From: Sutterella sp.
GTDB taxonomy: Bacteria > Pseudomonadota > Gammaproteobacteria > Burkholderiales > Burkholderiaceae_F
DNA: 40,144 nucleotides
Reading direction: 5' to 3'
NCBI GenBank assembly: GCA_017936545.1
Contig: JAGBFJ010000021.1
Span: 1-40,144 of the forward strand
Shown here piece by piece: positions 1 through 8,613 of this stretch. The notes beneath the pieces are model-generated. The model made no database searches, had not been told where the DNA came from, and worked only from the letters and a program-made list of their open reading frames with translations. The position numbers and the translations under genes are program-made. Position 1 is the first letter of the stretch. The number at the start of each line of letters is the position of its first letter.

Positions 1-25
1 CAGTGAAAAGCGCAGTCATGTCCAT
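1..25 (-). CDS. Possible 5' end of a gene running off the left edge
   Basis: Only eight codons (MDMTALFT) lie in the window, reading leftward from an ATG at 25-23. A GGGAG-like ribosome binding site sits about 9 nt upstream. The gene would follow the nuclease-like gene in the same direction by roughly 100 bp, so the two could form an operon. If the neighbour is an ABC-three-component effector, this could be the small middle component or the ABC ATPase, but nothing visible proves it. Confidence 0.2.
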
Positions 26-122
26 GACAGCTACTCCCGATAGAAGCTATGCAGGCTCTCCAACGATGGTTTGGTTGGTTTTTAAGGAAAGGATACTCCT
101 CCCGCTTCGGCAAGCTACCCAC

Positions 123-914
123 TCAAAACAGCGAAAGGCCGGAAATAATCTTGGCCTGAAATTCATCAATGGCAATATCATATTTCTCAACAAAAGAAGC
201 ATTGAGCGGATCAGCTAAAAATTCCTGAACGTCTCCAAAATATTTAAGATATTTCTCTCGGATAAAATGCGCATACTCTGGAGTCAAGTTGTTCAGCGTG
301 TTCTTTTTCTCAAAAGATACTCTGGAAACCGGGAAAGAATCAAAAATCTTCTCGTTATTTTTCAGTTGACTCGTCAATGTTTCAATGATGTCTGACAAGT
401 CGTCGGGATCAACGGACATTGGATTGTCGAAAGGACTATTATCAGCATCCGTTAGGCATTCCGGATATTTTTTAAGATACGAGTCAAGCTCATCTATTCC
501 GCAAATATAAATTGAAAGAGTCGGTATTCCGCACTCATTGGATATTTTGGAGCGTATTGTATCATCGGTCAATCCCGACATTTTGCGATTACTGAAAATG
601 ACATAATGATTCATTTTCCCTGACTGGAACAGGGATCTAATTTTTGGAATTTCCTTTTCAAGAATTTTATTAAAATCAGGATCTGAGAATGACGCATTAA
701 TACGGTTCGTATGCTTGGCTTGAATAACAACCTTCCCTACCCATGGTTCAGACTGCGTCGGGATGCGTTCTGCCCTTCCTTCAAAAAAGCCATCCTTACC
801 TCCATCTGGGCCTTTGCAAAAACTGCGGACTGAGGGACCGAGGATGACTTTGGAGATTGCTACCGCGAGTCTCTCAAACTGTTCTTCGCTCAAATTTTCG
901 TAGGAGATATACAT
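123..914 (-). CDS. PD-(D/E)xK nuclease-like protein, possible ABC-three-component effector
   Basis: A 263-residue soluble protein. Near residues 35-42 it has GPDGGKDG and about 30 residues later VIQAKHT. This D...(E/Q)xK layout is that of Mrr-type and other restriction-endonuclease-fold nucleases, with Gln in the acidic slot. The last 60 or so residues, from about 205, resemble the C-terminal domain of effectors in ABC-three-component conflict systems: a Leu-Thr-Pro-Glu-Tyr segment, then alternating aromatic and acidic residues around FLADPLN and a Tyr-rich helix. The family assignment is from memory of those motifs and is inference. The gene is much more AT-rich than the bacterial core in this window, which suggests transfer. 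It could instead be a stand-alone Mrr-like protein. The ATG at 914 follows AT-rich DNA without a strong Shine-Dalgarno. Confidence 0.6.
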   Translation of the reverse strand: MYISYENLSEEQFERLAVAISKVILGPSVRSFCKGPDGGKDGFFEGRAERIPTQSEPWVGKVVIQAKHTNRINASFSDPDFNKILEKEIPKIRSLFQSGKMNHYVIFSNRKMSGLTDDTIRSKISNECGIPTLSIYICGIDELDSYLKKYPECLTDADNSPFDNPMSVDPDDLSDIIETLTSQLKNNEKIFDSFPVSRVSFEKKNTLNNLTPEYAHFIREKYLKYFGDVQEFLADPLNASFVEKYDIAIDEFQAKIISGLSLF

Positions 915-1447
915 ACAAACTAACTGGCTCTATCTGCACAATAAGTTCATTTTAGCCTGAAGTCTATCCGGGTGCGCCCTTCGTGTATACCACCAAATTT
1001 CCAAGGTTTTCAAGTCTCTATTGGAATTTGTACTTCTTTCATGTTTGCTGCATTCCGATTCCGACTGATCCGATTTCTATTCGTACTCCCTCTGACAAGC
1101 TGACCTAGCACAGTCCGTTGCAAACTCCGTCATTCATGTTGGAGTTAAGCGGATTGAATCATTATCAAGAATATGATATTTAAAGGAATATATTCGTTTG
1201 TATTTTAGGTATGGAACCTTTTTCGCGTATTAAGCCTGTGCTATTAAGCAGACGGACAGCGGCGTGGGTAGCCTCGTCAAGAGACAGTTGTTGCGTGAAC
1301 CCAAAGGCGCGGTGTCGCAGTCATGATTGGGGCTGCTATCAGGTGCCTGTCTTGAACTACATGATTGTGCAACGCCTATTCTGGGGATTCGAAATTAAGG
1401 TGGGGCTATGCCTCACGAAATCCAATACTCCTTGGTTTATTCCTCCT
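915..1447. other. AT-rich gap without an intact gene; possible gene remnant
   Basis: No complete gene is visible. On the minus strand a 46-codon open stretch (1183-1320, stop at 1180-1182) reads like protein, including QLSLDEATHAAVRLLN and GLIREKGS. It is preceded by stops in the same frame, so it may be the tail of a broken gene. I do not recognise the family. Composition changes from AT-rich to GC-rich near 1440, which marks the likely edge of an acquired segment. Confidence 0.4.
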
Positions 1448-2398
1448 TCAGATGCCCTGCGTCGACGCTTCCCGCCTCACGTCTCTGATGTGAGCCGCAT
1501 GAAGGGTCAGCCAGGCCGAAAGGAGCGGGGAGTCGGGCACGAGCGCCGAGACGCGGAAGTCCTCTTCCTCGGGAACGATCGTCTGCGAAGAGGCGAGCGG
1601 CTGCGAGCGCAAAGACGCCAGGAGCGGACCGTCCGGCGTGAGAAAGCTGATCCGGATCAGTTCCCCCCGGTTCGGATTGACGTCCTGAGCCTCGGCATAA
1701 GCCGTCACGGAAAAGGCGTCGGGTGCCGGCGCTGCAGCGAAGACGGTGACACGCGCCTCAAGAATGCGGCTGAGCGGCATGTGCGAGGGCACCGTTTCCT
1801 CGCCGCGCAGACAGACCAGAAAGAGCGAGCCGGCGGCTTCAAAGAGGCCGAGCACGGTGACGAGCGCTTCGACCGTGCGGCGGTTTTCCCGAAGGCGCAT
1901 TTTCATCCGCCTGCCTTCGGCATAGGCCCTTGCCGCCGTTTCGAGAACGGTGGGCTTCACGGCCGCCGGGATGCGGGGAAGGGCGTCCGGGAGCGCGCAG
2001 ACGGGCAGAACGGGCGAATCGGAAAGCTTCAGCTGAGGACGAAGACGGGACAGAAGACGATCGGGCACGTGCTGAACGAGCAGACGCCCGGCCAGTCTGA
2101 GAAGCACGGCGTCGGCGTGCGAGGGTTCCGGCGCGGTGAGAAGCGCAGCCTTCGGGTCCCATCCCCAGCGGTGGCTTCTTTCCGTCTCGTCGCAGACAAC
2201 CGGAAAGCCGGGGGCGTCGGCCAGCGCGCGGAGCGTTCTCTGAAGCGAGCGCTCACTCATAGGCGCGCCGGCCCGTGCGAGTTTCTCGGCAAGCTCGGCG
2301 GTCGTCGCCGCCGCGCCCGAGGGAAGCATCCGGATCAGACGCAGAATCTTGAGCGCTTCGGCGGCGCCGTCGCTTCGGGATGCGGATTTTTGATTCAA
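1448..2398 (-). CDS. HTH plus WYL-domain transcriptional regulator
   Basis: A 316-residue DNA-binding regulator. Residues about 15-85 form a winged helix-turn-helix (TTAELAEKLARAG, then MSERSLQRTLRALAD). Residues about 170-240 match a WYL ligand-sensing domain, although the signature W-Y-L reads L-F-L (GSLFLVCLRG). The C-terminus (SPLLSAWLTLHAAHIRDV) resembles the WCX extension. The start is TTG at 2398, with GGAG about 9 nt upstream; no ATG is in a suitable place. It is divergent from bcsA across 289 bp and is also the nearest regulator to the foreign-looking left edge. WYL regulators control both exopolysaccharide-type and defence genes, so its target is open. It is GC-rich like the host genome, which favours a resident gene. 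Confidence 0.75.
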   Translation of the reverse strand: MNQKSASRSDGAAEALKILRLIRMLPSGAAATTAELAEKLARAGAPMSERSLQRTLRALADAPGFPVVCDETERSHRWGWDPKAALLTAPEPSHADAVLLRLAGRLLVQHVPDRLLSRLRPQLKLSDSPVLPVCALPDALPRIPAAVKPTVLETAARAYAEGRRMKMRLRENRRTVEALVTVLGLFEAAGSLFLVCLRGEETVPSHMPLSRILEARVTVFAAAPAPDAFSVTAYAEAQDVNPNRGELIRISFLTPDGPLLASLRSQPLASSQTIVPEEEDFRVSALVPDSPLLSAWLTLHAAHIRDVRREASTQGI

Positions 2399-2687
2399 AA
2401 CGGCGTCTCCGGACAGAATTTACAAAAACTTTACATTTCTCGGCGCAACAGCCTGAGGACAAACGATTTTCCGTGAAATCGATTGAATATCAGCCGAGTC
2501 GGACGGCGGTATCGGGGAAACCCGATGAAGCCGGCGGAAAAACGCATGTTATGCGGAACAAAGCGCCTGCAGGCGTTCGATCGAGTTGATCAAGCTGATA
2601 AGAGATTCTAGTTAGAATACCGCTTTTATTTTCGAAAACCCTAATTCGGGCGTCGTTTTCGTCCGCTGTTTCTTCCGTCTTTTCATC
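2399..2687. promoter_or_regulatory. Divergent control region of the WYL regulator and bcs operon
   Basis: The 289 bp hold no gene. On the plus strand TAGAAT (2613-2618) is a good -10 candidate, 70 nt before bcsA. TTGATC at 2586-2591 is too far (21 nt) to be an ideal -35, so the promoter may need an activator. A dyad CGATTT / AAATCG (2464-2469 and 2476-2481) lies nearer the regulator gene and could be an operator. These are inferences from pattern only. Confidence 0.35.
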
Positions 2688-5297
2688 ATGTTCGGTTCCA
2701 TGCCCCGCTCGGCGCGGGACTATCTGCTGCGGTACGCGTCTCTATGGCGAAGAAACGGCGCGGGGCGGGCGGCCGTTGCGCTCAATCTGGCCGCGCTGGT
2801 GCTTCTGTGGGCGCTCGTGCCGATGGAAAGCGCGCCGATGCGCCGCATCCGCAGCGAAAAGGAACAGCTTTTTCCCCGAATCTCTTTTGAAAAGCCGCAT
2901 CTTCTCGATCCTCTTCGCATTCTGATTCAGTCGTTCTGGCTGCTCGCCTTCAGACCGAGCCGCGAGGAGGGGCCGCGATTTGCCGATCCGATTCTCTCGC
3001 TGCTTCGCGCTGCGGGCGGTCTCATCAACCGGGCCGGCGACGCCTTCGGCGCCTTCTCTCTGAAACTGCTGGGCGGCCTGGGCACCGACGAGGGGACGGG
3101 AAAATCATCACCGGCTTCCGGCAGCGGGGCGCCGGGATGGCTGCTCTGGCTGCTGGCCGCGCCGGGCATCGCGCTCGGCATGCTCTGCATCACGCAGCCC
3201 TTTGACCTGCAGGGGCAGATCATCTTTCTTTCGCTGATGTTCTGCTCGATGGTCGTCCTCACCCGCATCAAGGCGCGTCTCACGCTGATGCTGCTCTTCG
3301 TCATCTCGATCGTGGTTTCGGGCCGCTATCTGTGGTGGCGCTGCACGGCGACCGTGCATGCGGAAGGCGCGCTCGATCTCTTTTTCTCCGGACTGCTTCT
3401 CGGCGCCGAAATCTACGCCTTCATCGTGATGGTGCTCGGCTACTTCCAGGTCTGCTGGGTGCTTGACCGCAAGCCGGCGCCGCTTCCCGAAGACCGGCGG
3501 CTCTGGCCGCACGTCGACGTCTTCATTCCGAGCTACAACGAGTCGCTCGACGTGGTGAAGCCCACGGTGTACGCCGCGCTCAATTTGGACTGGCCGGCCG
3601 ACAGGCTTCACATCCATATTCTCGACGACGGCAGCCGACCGCTCTTTCGCGAGTTTGCCGCAGAGGCGGGCGTCGGCTGGATCATGCGCGAAGAGCACCG
3701 GCACGCCAAGGCGGGCAACATCAATCATGCCCTCACTGTGACGGACGGCGAATTCATCGTAATCTTCGACTGCGACCACGTGCCTTCGAGCGACTTTCTC
3801 ACGTCGACCGTCGGCTGGCTCGTGAAGGACCCGAAGATCGCGCTCGTGCAGACGCCTCATCACTTCTATTCGCCCGACCCGTTTGAGAAGAATCTGCATC
3901 TTGAAAAGGCCGTGCCGATCGAGAATTCGCTCTTTCACGACTTCATCCAGAAGGGCAACGACACCTGGAACGCCACGATGTTCTGCGGTTCGAGCGCCGT
4001 GATGCGCCGAAAGGCGCTCGAGGAGATCGGCGGCATCGCGGTGGAAACCGTGACCGAAGACGCCCATACCTCGCTCAAGCTCAACCGCCGCGGCTGGTCG
4101 TCGGCCTTCATCGACCGTCCGGTCGCTTCGGGTCTCTCGACGGAGACGCTCTCCGCGCATATCGGCCAGCGCATCCGCTGGGCGCGCGGCATGATTCAGA
4201 TCTTCAGGCTCGACAATCCGCTTCTCGGCCGGGGACTCAGCTTTGCGCAGCGGCTCTGCTTCTTCAACGCCATGGTGCACTTCCTGCACGGGCTTCCGCG
4301 CATCGTCTTCCTTCTGGCGCCGCTTCCCTACATGTTTGCGGACATCTACATCATCTATGCGACGGCCGCCGCCATCTTCGCCTACGTGATCCCGCACATG
4401 GTGCACTCGGCCGTAACGAACCAGATGCTTCAGCGCGGCTACCGCTACCCGTTTCTGTCGGGCGTTTATGAAACGGTGCTCAGCTGGTACATCCTGATTC
4501 CGACGACGGTCGCGCTGATTCTTCCTCACGTGGGCACCTTCAACGTGACCGCCAAGGGTTCCGTGATCGACCGCAAGTATCTCGACTGGGGCATCACCAA
4601 GCCCTTCCTGGTGATGATCGCCCTCAACGGCGCGGGTCTTCTGATCGGTCTCTGGAAGCTCTTCTTCGACCCGAGTCCCGAATATCTGACGCTCGCCATC
4701 AACATCGGCTGGATCGTCTACAACCTGATGATTCTCGGCGCCTCGATGGCCTGTGCGGTCGAGGAGGTGCAGAAGCACCGCTTCCCGCGCATTGCGCTTC
4801 GCGTGCCCGCCGTGCTCGAGACGTCCGCGGGCTCCGTAGCGCTTTCAACCCGCGAGTATTCTCAGACCGAGGTCCGTCTGGAAGCCGCCGAAGGCGTGCT
4901 CGCTCAGTTCGCGCCGGGCGAACGGACGACGCTGCTGATGGAAGGCGAAAAGGGCGAAAAGGCGCCGCTTCGCTTCACGCTCGAAGCCGGGTCCGCCGAA
5001 CCGGGCGCCGCGCGCGACTTTACGCTGCTGCTCACCGGCACCGCCGAAGAGCGCGCCTGGAACAGCGTGACCTTCTCCAGAAAGGGCATGTGGGCGCAGA
5101 AGCCCGAAGGCACGGTCGACGACCGCTTCCTGACGGGCTTCATCCGTCTGGGCGACCTGGCGCTCTACGGCTACCGCTCGATGCTGGAATTCCTGCCAGG
5201 ACAGGTGCTGCCGGCGCTTCGCGACCGGCTGGCATCCTTCCTGCCGTCGCCTTCGGCGCCAGCGCTGACCGACATTATTGGATCGAAAGACAAATGA
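2688..5297 (+). CDS. bcsA: Cellulose synthase catalytic subunit BcsA
   Basis: An 869-residue inner-membrane family-2 glycosyltransferase that polymerises UDP-glucose into cellulose and threads the chain across the membrane with BcsB. Visible motifs are the UDP-binding DDG at 313-315, DCD at 361-363, the catalytic-base TED at 456-458 and the acceptor motif QRIRW at 494-498. Hydrophobic segments surround the catalytic domain. Length matches the E. coli protein (872). The C-terminal PilZ region is unusual: RxxxR is met only by R701-IAL-R705, apparently displaced, because at the usual place the sequence is HRFPR. The DxSxxG motif reads E723-Y-S-Q-T-E728, with D and G both replaced. Cyclic-di-GMP control may therefore be weak or lost (inference). 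The start at 2688 has no obvious Shine-Dalgarno; ATG 2700 is an alternative. First gene of the bcsABZG operon. Confidence 0.96.
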   Translation: MFGSMPRSARDYLLRYASLWRRNGAGRAAVALNLAALVLLWALVPMESAPMRRIRSEKEQLFPRISFEKPHLLDPLRILIQSFWLLAFRPSREEGPRFADPILSLLRAAGGLINRAGDAFGAFSLKLLGGLGTDEGTGKSSPASGSGAPGWLLWLLAAPGIALGMLCITQPFDLQGQIIFLSLMFCSMVVLTRIKARLTLMLLFVISIVVSGRYLWWRCTATVHAEGALDLFFSGLLLGAEIYAFIVMVLGYFQVCWVLDRKPAPLPEDRRLWPHVDVFIPSYNESLDVVKPTVYAALNLDWPADRLHIHILDDGSRPLFREFAAEAGVGWIMREEHRHAKAGNINHALTVTDGEFIVIFDCDHVPSSDFLTSTVGWLVKDPKIALVQTPHHFYSPDPFEKNLHLEKAVPIENSLFHDFIQKGNDTWNATMFCGSSAVMRRKALEEIGGIAVETVTEDAHTSLKLNRRGWSSAFIDRPVASGLSTETLSAHIGQRIRWARGMIQIFRLDNPLLGRGLSFAQRLCFFNAMVHFLHGLPRIVFLLAPLPYMFADIYIIYATAAAIFAYVIPHMVHSAVTNQMLQRGYRYPFLSGVYETVLSWYILIPTTVALILPHVGTFNVTAKGSVIDRKYLDWGITKPFLVMIALNGAGLLIGLWKLFFDPSPEYLTLAINIGWIVYNLMILGASMACAVEEVQKHRFPRIALRVPAVLETSAGSVALSTREYSQTEVRLEAAEGVLAQFAPGERTTLLMEGEKGEKAPLRFTLEAGSAEPGAARDFTLLLTGTAEERAWNSVTFSRKGMWAQKPEGTVDDRFLTGFIRLGDLALYGYRSMLEFLPGQVLPALRDRLASFLPSPSAPALTDIIGSKDK

Positions 5298-7519
5298 CAC
5301 TGAACAAAACTGCCGTGATGAGCGCGCTGCTGGCCGCAGGGCTTCTTGCCGGCATGCCGCTTCATGCCGCCGACCCGGTCTCGGTGACCGCCGTGGCGCC
5401 CGTCTGGCGCACCGACGTGACTGGCACCCGCACCGAGTCGCTTCCGCTCCTCAGGCTGGTGCCGGGCGGCACGGCCCGCTCGGTGAAGCTCACCGGACTC
5501 ACGAAGGCGCAGTATTTCGACTTCGGCGTCCGGGCCGACGACGTCGTCTCGGAAGCCCGTCTGGAGCTCACCTATACGCCGTCGCCGTCCGTCATTCCCG
5601 GCATCTCTCAGATCAACGTTTATCTGAACGGCCAGCTGCAGAAGTCGGCTCCGATTCCGAAGGAAGCGGTCGGTCAGGTCTCCGAAATGAGCGTGACGCT
5701 CAATCCGAAGGCGATGGAAGCCGTGAATCAGATCGCCGTGGAGTTCGTCGGCCACTACCGTCAGGTCTGCGAGAATCCGGCCAACGAGTCCCTCTGGCTC
5801 GACGTCGGTCCGGCGAGCCGCCTGGTGCTCGTCAAGCAGCGCATCCGTCTGGCCAACGATCTCGCGCAGTTCCCCGCGCCCTTCGTCGACGTGACGTCCG
5901 GCGCGCCGACCGTGCTGCCGATGGTCTTCGCCGGCCGGCCGTCGGCAGCTGAAAAGGAAGCCGCCGCAGTGCTCGCGAGCATCGCCGGCCGCGCCGCCGA
6001 ATGGCGCGGGACGGACTTTCCCGTCTACTACAACGCCATGCCGGGCGAAAGCCATTTCGTCGTCTTTGCGCCCAACGACGACCGGCCCGACTTTCTGAAG
6101 CTGCTCCCTCAGGTGGATGGCCCTCAGGTCTACGTGGCCGATGCGCCGGGGAGTCTCTGGGCCAAGATGCTCGTGATCGCGGGCCGGGATGAAAAGGATC
6201 TGGTGACCGCCGTCCGCGCGCTTGCGCCCGAAAAGCTCGTGATGATCGGCGAGCGCTTCCGCGTGAAGAATCCGCAGCTTCCCGAACCGAGACAGGCCTA
6301 CGATGCGCCGCGCTGGATCAACGAGGGCGAACCCGTCGCCTTTGAAAAGCTGATGCAGTATCCGGGCCAGCTCACGTCGCGCGGCTACGTGCTGCCGCCC
6401 GTGCATCTGCCGCTGCGTCTCGTGCCGGACCTCTACATGGTGGGCGACGCTTCGCTCGGAATGCAGGTGAAGTACCGCTATACCAAGCCGGTGAGCGGCG
6501 AAACCTCGCAGTTCCGCGTTTTCGTGAACGGTTATCTGGTCGACTCCGAAACGCTGTCGGGCGGCGACGGCCGAGGCGCGCGCACCGTGATGCTGCCTTC
6601 CTTCTACGGCCCGCTGGCGGACCGTTCGGCGTCGGGCCTCGCGCTCACGTCGGTGAACGATCTGAGCTTTTCCGTCGGCTACGAGCGCGTGACGGAAGGC
6701 GGATCGGCCGACAACTGCCGCTCGGTGATGCTGCTTTCGCATCAGATGGAGGTGGAGCCTTCGTCGACCGTCACCGTGAAGGGGCTCTTTCACCATGCCG
6801 AACTTCCCGATCTGGCGCTCTGGGCCCAGAGCGGCTATCCCTTCACGGTCTACGCCGACCTCTCTCAGACCGCCGTGCTGATCCGCGACGATGCGACCGA
6901 GGGCGAGGTGAACACCATGCTCAATGCCGTCGCCCGCATGTCGGCCGTTACCGGCGCGGCCGCGGTGCGCGTTGCCGTCACGGGCGACCCGGCTTCGCCG
7001 CTCCTTCGCGAGCGCGACATTCTGGCCGTCGGCCGCATGCCGCATCTGATGACGGACATCGATGCCGCCAATGCGATGACGCTTCAGAAGAGCGTGCTCG
7101 ATGCGGTGGCCGGCAAGTCCAGGCCGGCGCTTCTTGCCGGCACCGAAGCGTCGCTGCTCTCTGAAAACGGCATCGCCGCCGTGGTGTCCGGCGAATCGCC
7201 GCTGGCCAAGGGCCGCACCGTCGTGGCGCTGCTCACCGAAGGCGTTTCAGGAAGCTGGATTCTCAACGACCGGCTCGTCAATCCGGCAAGTCTCGGCGGC
7301 ATTCGCGGCGCCGTTGCCGTGCTGAGCGAATCGGGCGAGGCCGACTTTGCTTCTCCCGTCCGATATGCCGTCGGCAATCTGCCCTGGTACTACCGCGTCT
7401 GGATGAAGATCATCGACCGTCCGGGCGTTCTGGTGCTCTGTGCGTTGCTGAGCGCGCTGACCGTCGGGCTCGGCATCTTCTTCTTCATGCGTCTTTGGGT
7501 GAGGAGGCGTTCCTCATGA
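5294..7519 (+). CDS. bcsB: Cellulose synthase periplasmic subunit BcsB
   Basis: A 741-residue periplasmic partner of BcsA, anchored by one C-terminal transmembrane helix. Residues 1-25 are a signal peptide ending PLHA before ADPVSV. The body has the BcsB family features: repeated carbohydrate-binding-like and flavodoxin-like segments. The last 30 residues are a hydrophobic helix (LVLCALLSALTVGLGIFFF) followed by RLWVRRR, which fits the tail anchor that docks onto BcsA. The start is ATG 5294, which overlaps the bcsA TGA as ATGA, so translation is coupled. The open frame continues upstream inside bcsA, but this start gives the signal peptide. Slightly shorter than E. coli BcsB (779). Confidence 0.93.
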   Translation: MTLNKTAVMSALLAAGLLAGMPLHAADPVSVTAVAPVWRTDVTGTRTESLPLLRLVPGGTARSVKLTGLTKAQYFDFGVRADDVVSEARLELTYTPSPSVIPGISQINVYLNGQLQKSAPIPKEAVGQVSEMSVTLNPKAMEAVNQIAVEFVGHYRQVCENPANESLWLDVGPASRLVLVKQRIRLANDLAQFPAPFVDVTSGAPTVLPMVFAGRPSAAEKEAAAVLASIAGRAAEWRGTDFPVYYNAMPGESHFVVFAPNDDRPDFLKLLPQVDGPQVYVADAPGSLWAKMLVIAGRDEKDLVTAVRALAPEKLVMIGERFRVKNPQLPEPRQAYDAPRWINEGEPVAFEKLMQYPGQLTSRGYVLPPVHLPLRLVPDLYMVGDASLGMQVKYRYTKPVSGETSQFRVFVNGYLVDSETLSGGDGRGARTVMLPSFYGPLADRSASGLALTSVNDLSFSVGYERVTEGGSADNCRSVMLLSHQMEVEPSSTVTVKGLFHHAELPDLALWAQSGYPFTVYADLSQTAVLIRDDATEGEVNTMLNAVARMSAVTGAAAVRVAVTGDPASPLLRERDILAVGRMPHLMTDIDAANAMTLQKSVLDAVAGKSRPALLAGTEASLLSENGIAAVVSGESPLAKGRTVVALLTEGVSGSWILNDRLVNPASLGGIRGAVAVLSESGEADFASPVRYAVGNLPWYYRVWMKIIDRPGVLVLCALLSALTVGLGIFFFMRLWVRRRSS

Positions 7520-8613
7520 TGAAACGGACTCTGGCCGCACTGCTTGCGGCGATGGCGGCGTCGCTTCCGGCGTCGGCTGCCTGGGATCTCTGGGATGACT
7601 TCAAGTCGGTCGGCACGGAAAACGGTCGCGTGGTCGACTACAGCGACTCCCGGCGCATTACGACGAGCGAAGGGCAGTCCTACGGGCTCTTCTTCGCGCT
7701 GGTCGCGGACGACCGCACAGGCTTCGCCGAGTTGGCCGACTGGACGGAAAAGAATCTTTCCGGGGGCGACATCACCAAGACGCTGCCCTCGTGGCTCTGG
7801 GGCTCGATCCGCTCCGACCGCTGGGGCGTGATCGACACCAACAACGCCGTCGACTCCGACATGTGGATCGCCTACGCCTTTCTTGAAGCCGGCCGGCTCT
7901 GGAAGGACGAGACATATGCGGCCAAGGGCAGAGCGATGCTGGCGCTTCTCAAGCACGAGGTCCGCACGGTGGACAGTTTGGGAAGCGTGCTTCTCCCGGG
8001 CCGTGCCGGGTTCGAGAAGGACGGCATCGTGAAGCTCAATCCGAGCTACTACCCGCTCTTCATCCTTCGGCGCTTTGCGCTGGAGGATCCGTTCTGGGAA
8101 ACGGTTTTCGACGGTTCGCTCCGTGCGCTGATCCGCTCGGCGCCGAGCGGCATTGCGCCCGACTGGGCCCGCTTCGATGCGCACGGCCGTCTGGTGCCGC
8201 CTGCCGACGAAGACTGCGAGATCGGTTCCTACAACGCGATCCGCACCTATCTCTGGGCGGGCATGATGTCGCCCGAGGATCCGGCCCGCCGCGTGCTTCG
8301 CCGGCATTTCGAGCCGATGCTCGAGGCGACGCGGGCCATCAACATGCCGCCCGAAAAGGTGAGCAGCGTGACCCTCAGAGTGAACGGCGCCGGACCGGCC
8401 TCGTTCGGCGCCTGCGTGCTGCCGCTCCTTGAAAAGGGCAAGACGGCGTCGCTCATCCGCACCGTGCTGGCGGGCACGCCGGTCACACGCGACCGATACT
8501 ACGGCAACGTGCTGACGCTCTTCGGACTCGGCTTCGATTCGGGACGCTTTGCGTTCGACCGCGACGGCCGTCTGATGCTGCCGCCCGCAGACAAGAAAGG
8601 AGACGAACGATGA
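7516..8613 (+). CDS. bcsZ: GH8 endoglucanase-family protein BcsZ with Asn at the base position
   Basis: A 365-residue periplasmic glycoside-hydrolase-family-8 protein. In cellulose operons BcsZ trims (1,4)-beta-glucan chains. Residues 1-22 are a signal peptide (ASLPASAA before WDLW). The catalytic acid is E52 in TSEGQSYG, corresponding to E55 of E. coli BcsZ. The position equivalent to the catalytic base D243 is N240: the motif reads GSYNAIRTYLW where SYDAIR is usual. Both residues sit at an offset of 3 and the proteins are nearly equal in length, so the alignment is firm. Asn cannot act as a base, so hydrolysis may be impaired, or the base may be supplied elsewhere as in other GH8 subgroups. 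The start is ATG 7516, overlapping the bcsB stop, with GAGGAGG six bases upstream; the Met at 7495 is less suitable. Confidence 0.93.
   Translation: MMKRTLAALLAAMAASLPASAAWDLWDDFKSVGTENGRVVDYSDSRRITTSEGQSYGLFFALVADDRTGFAELADWTEKNLSGGDITKTLPSWLWGSIRSDRWGVIDTNNAVDSDMWIAYAFLEAGRLWKDETYAAKGRAMLALLKHEVRTVDSLGSVLLPGRAGFEKDGIVKLNPSYYPLFILRRFALEDPFWETVFDGSLRALIRSAPSGIAPDWARFDAHGRLVPPADEDCEIGSYNAIRTYLWAGMMSPEDPARRVLRRHFEPMLEATRAINMPPEKVSSVTLRVNGAGPASFGACVLPLLEKGKTASLIRTVLAGTPVTRDRYYGNVLTLFGLGFDSGRFAFDRDGRLMLPPADKKGDER

Noticed and set aside
1211..2476. 421-codon plus-strand open frame
   Set aside because: Lies antisense to the WYL regulator; Arg/Gly-rich shadow product with no recognisable motifs.
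3108..4778. 556-codon minus-strand open frame
   Set aside because: Antisense to bcsA; His/Arg/Val-rich mirror of the strong codon bias, no domain.
5171..7045. 624-codon minus-strand open frame
   Set aside because: Antisense to bcsB, whose signal peptide, tail anchor and operon fit are clear.
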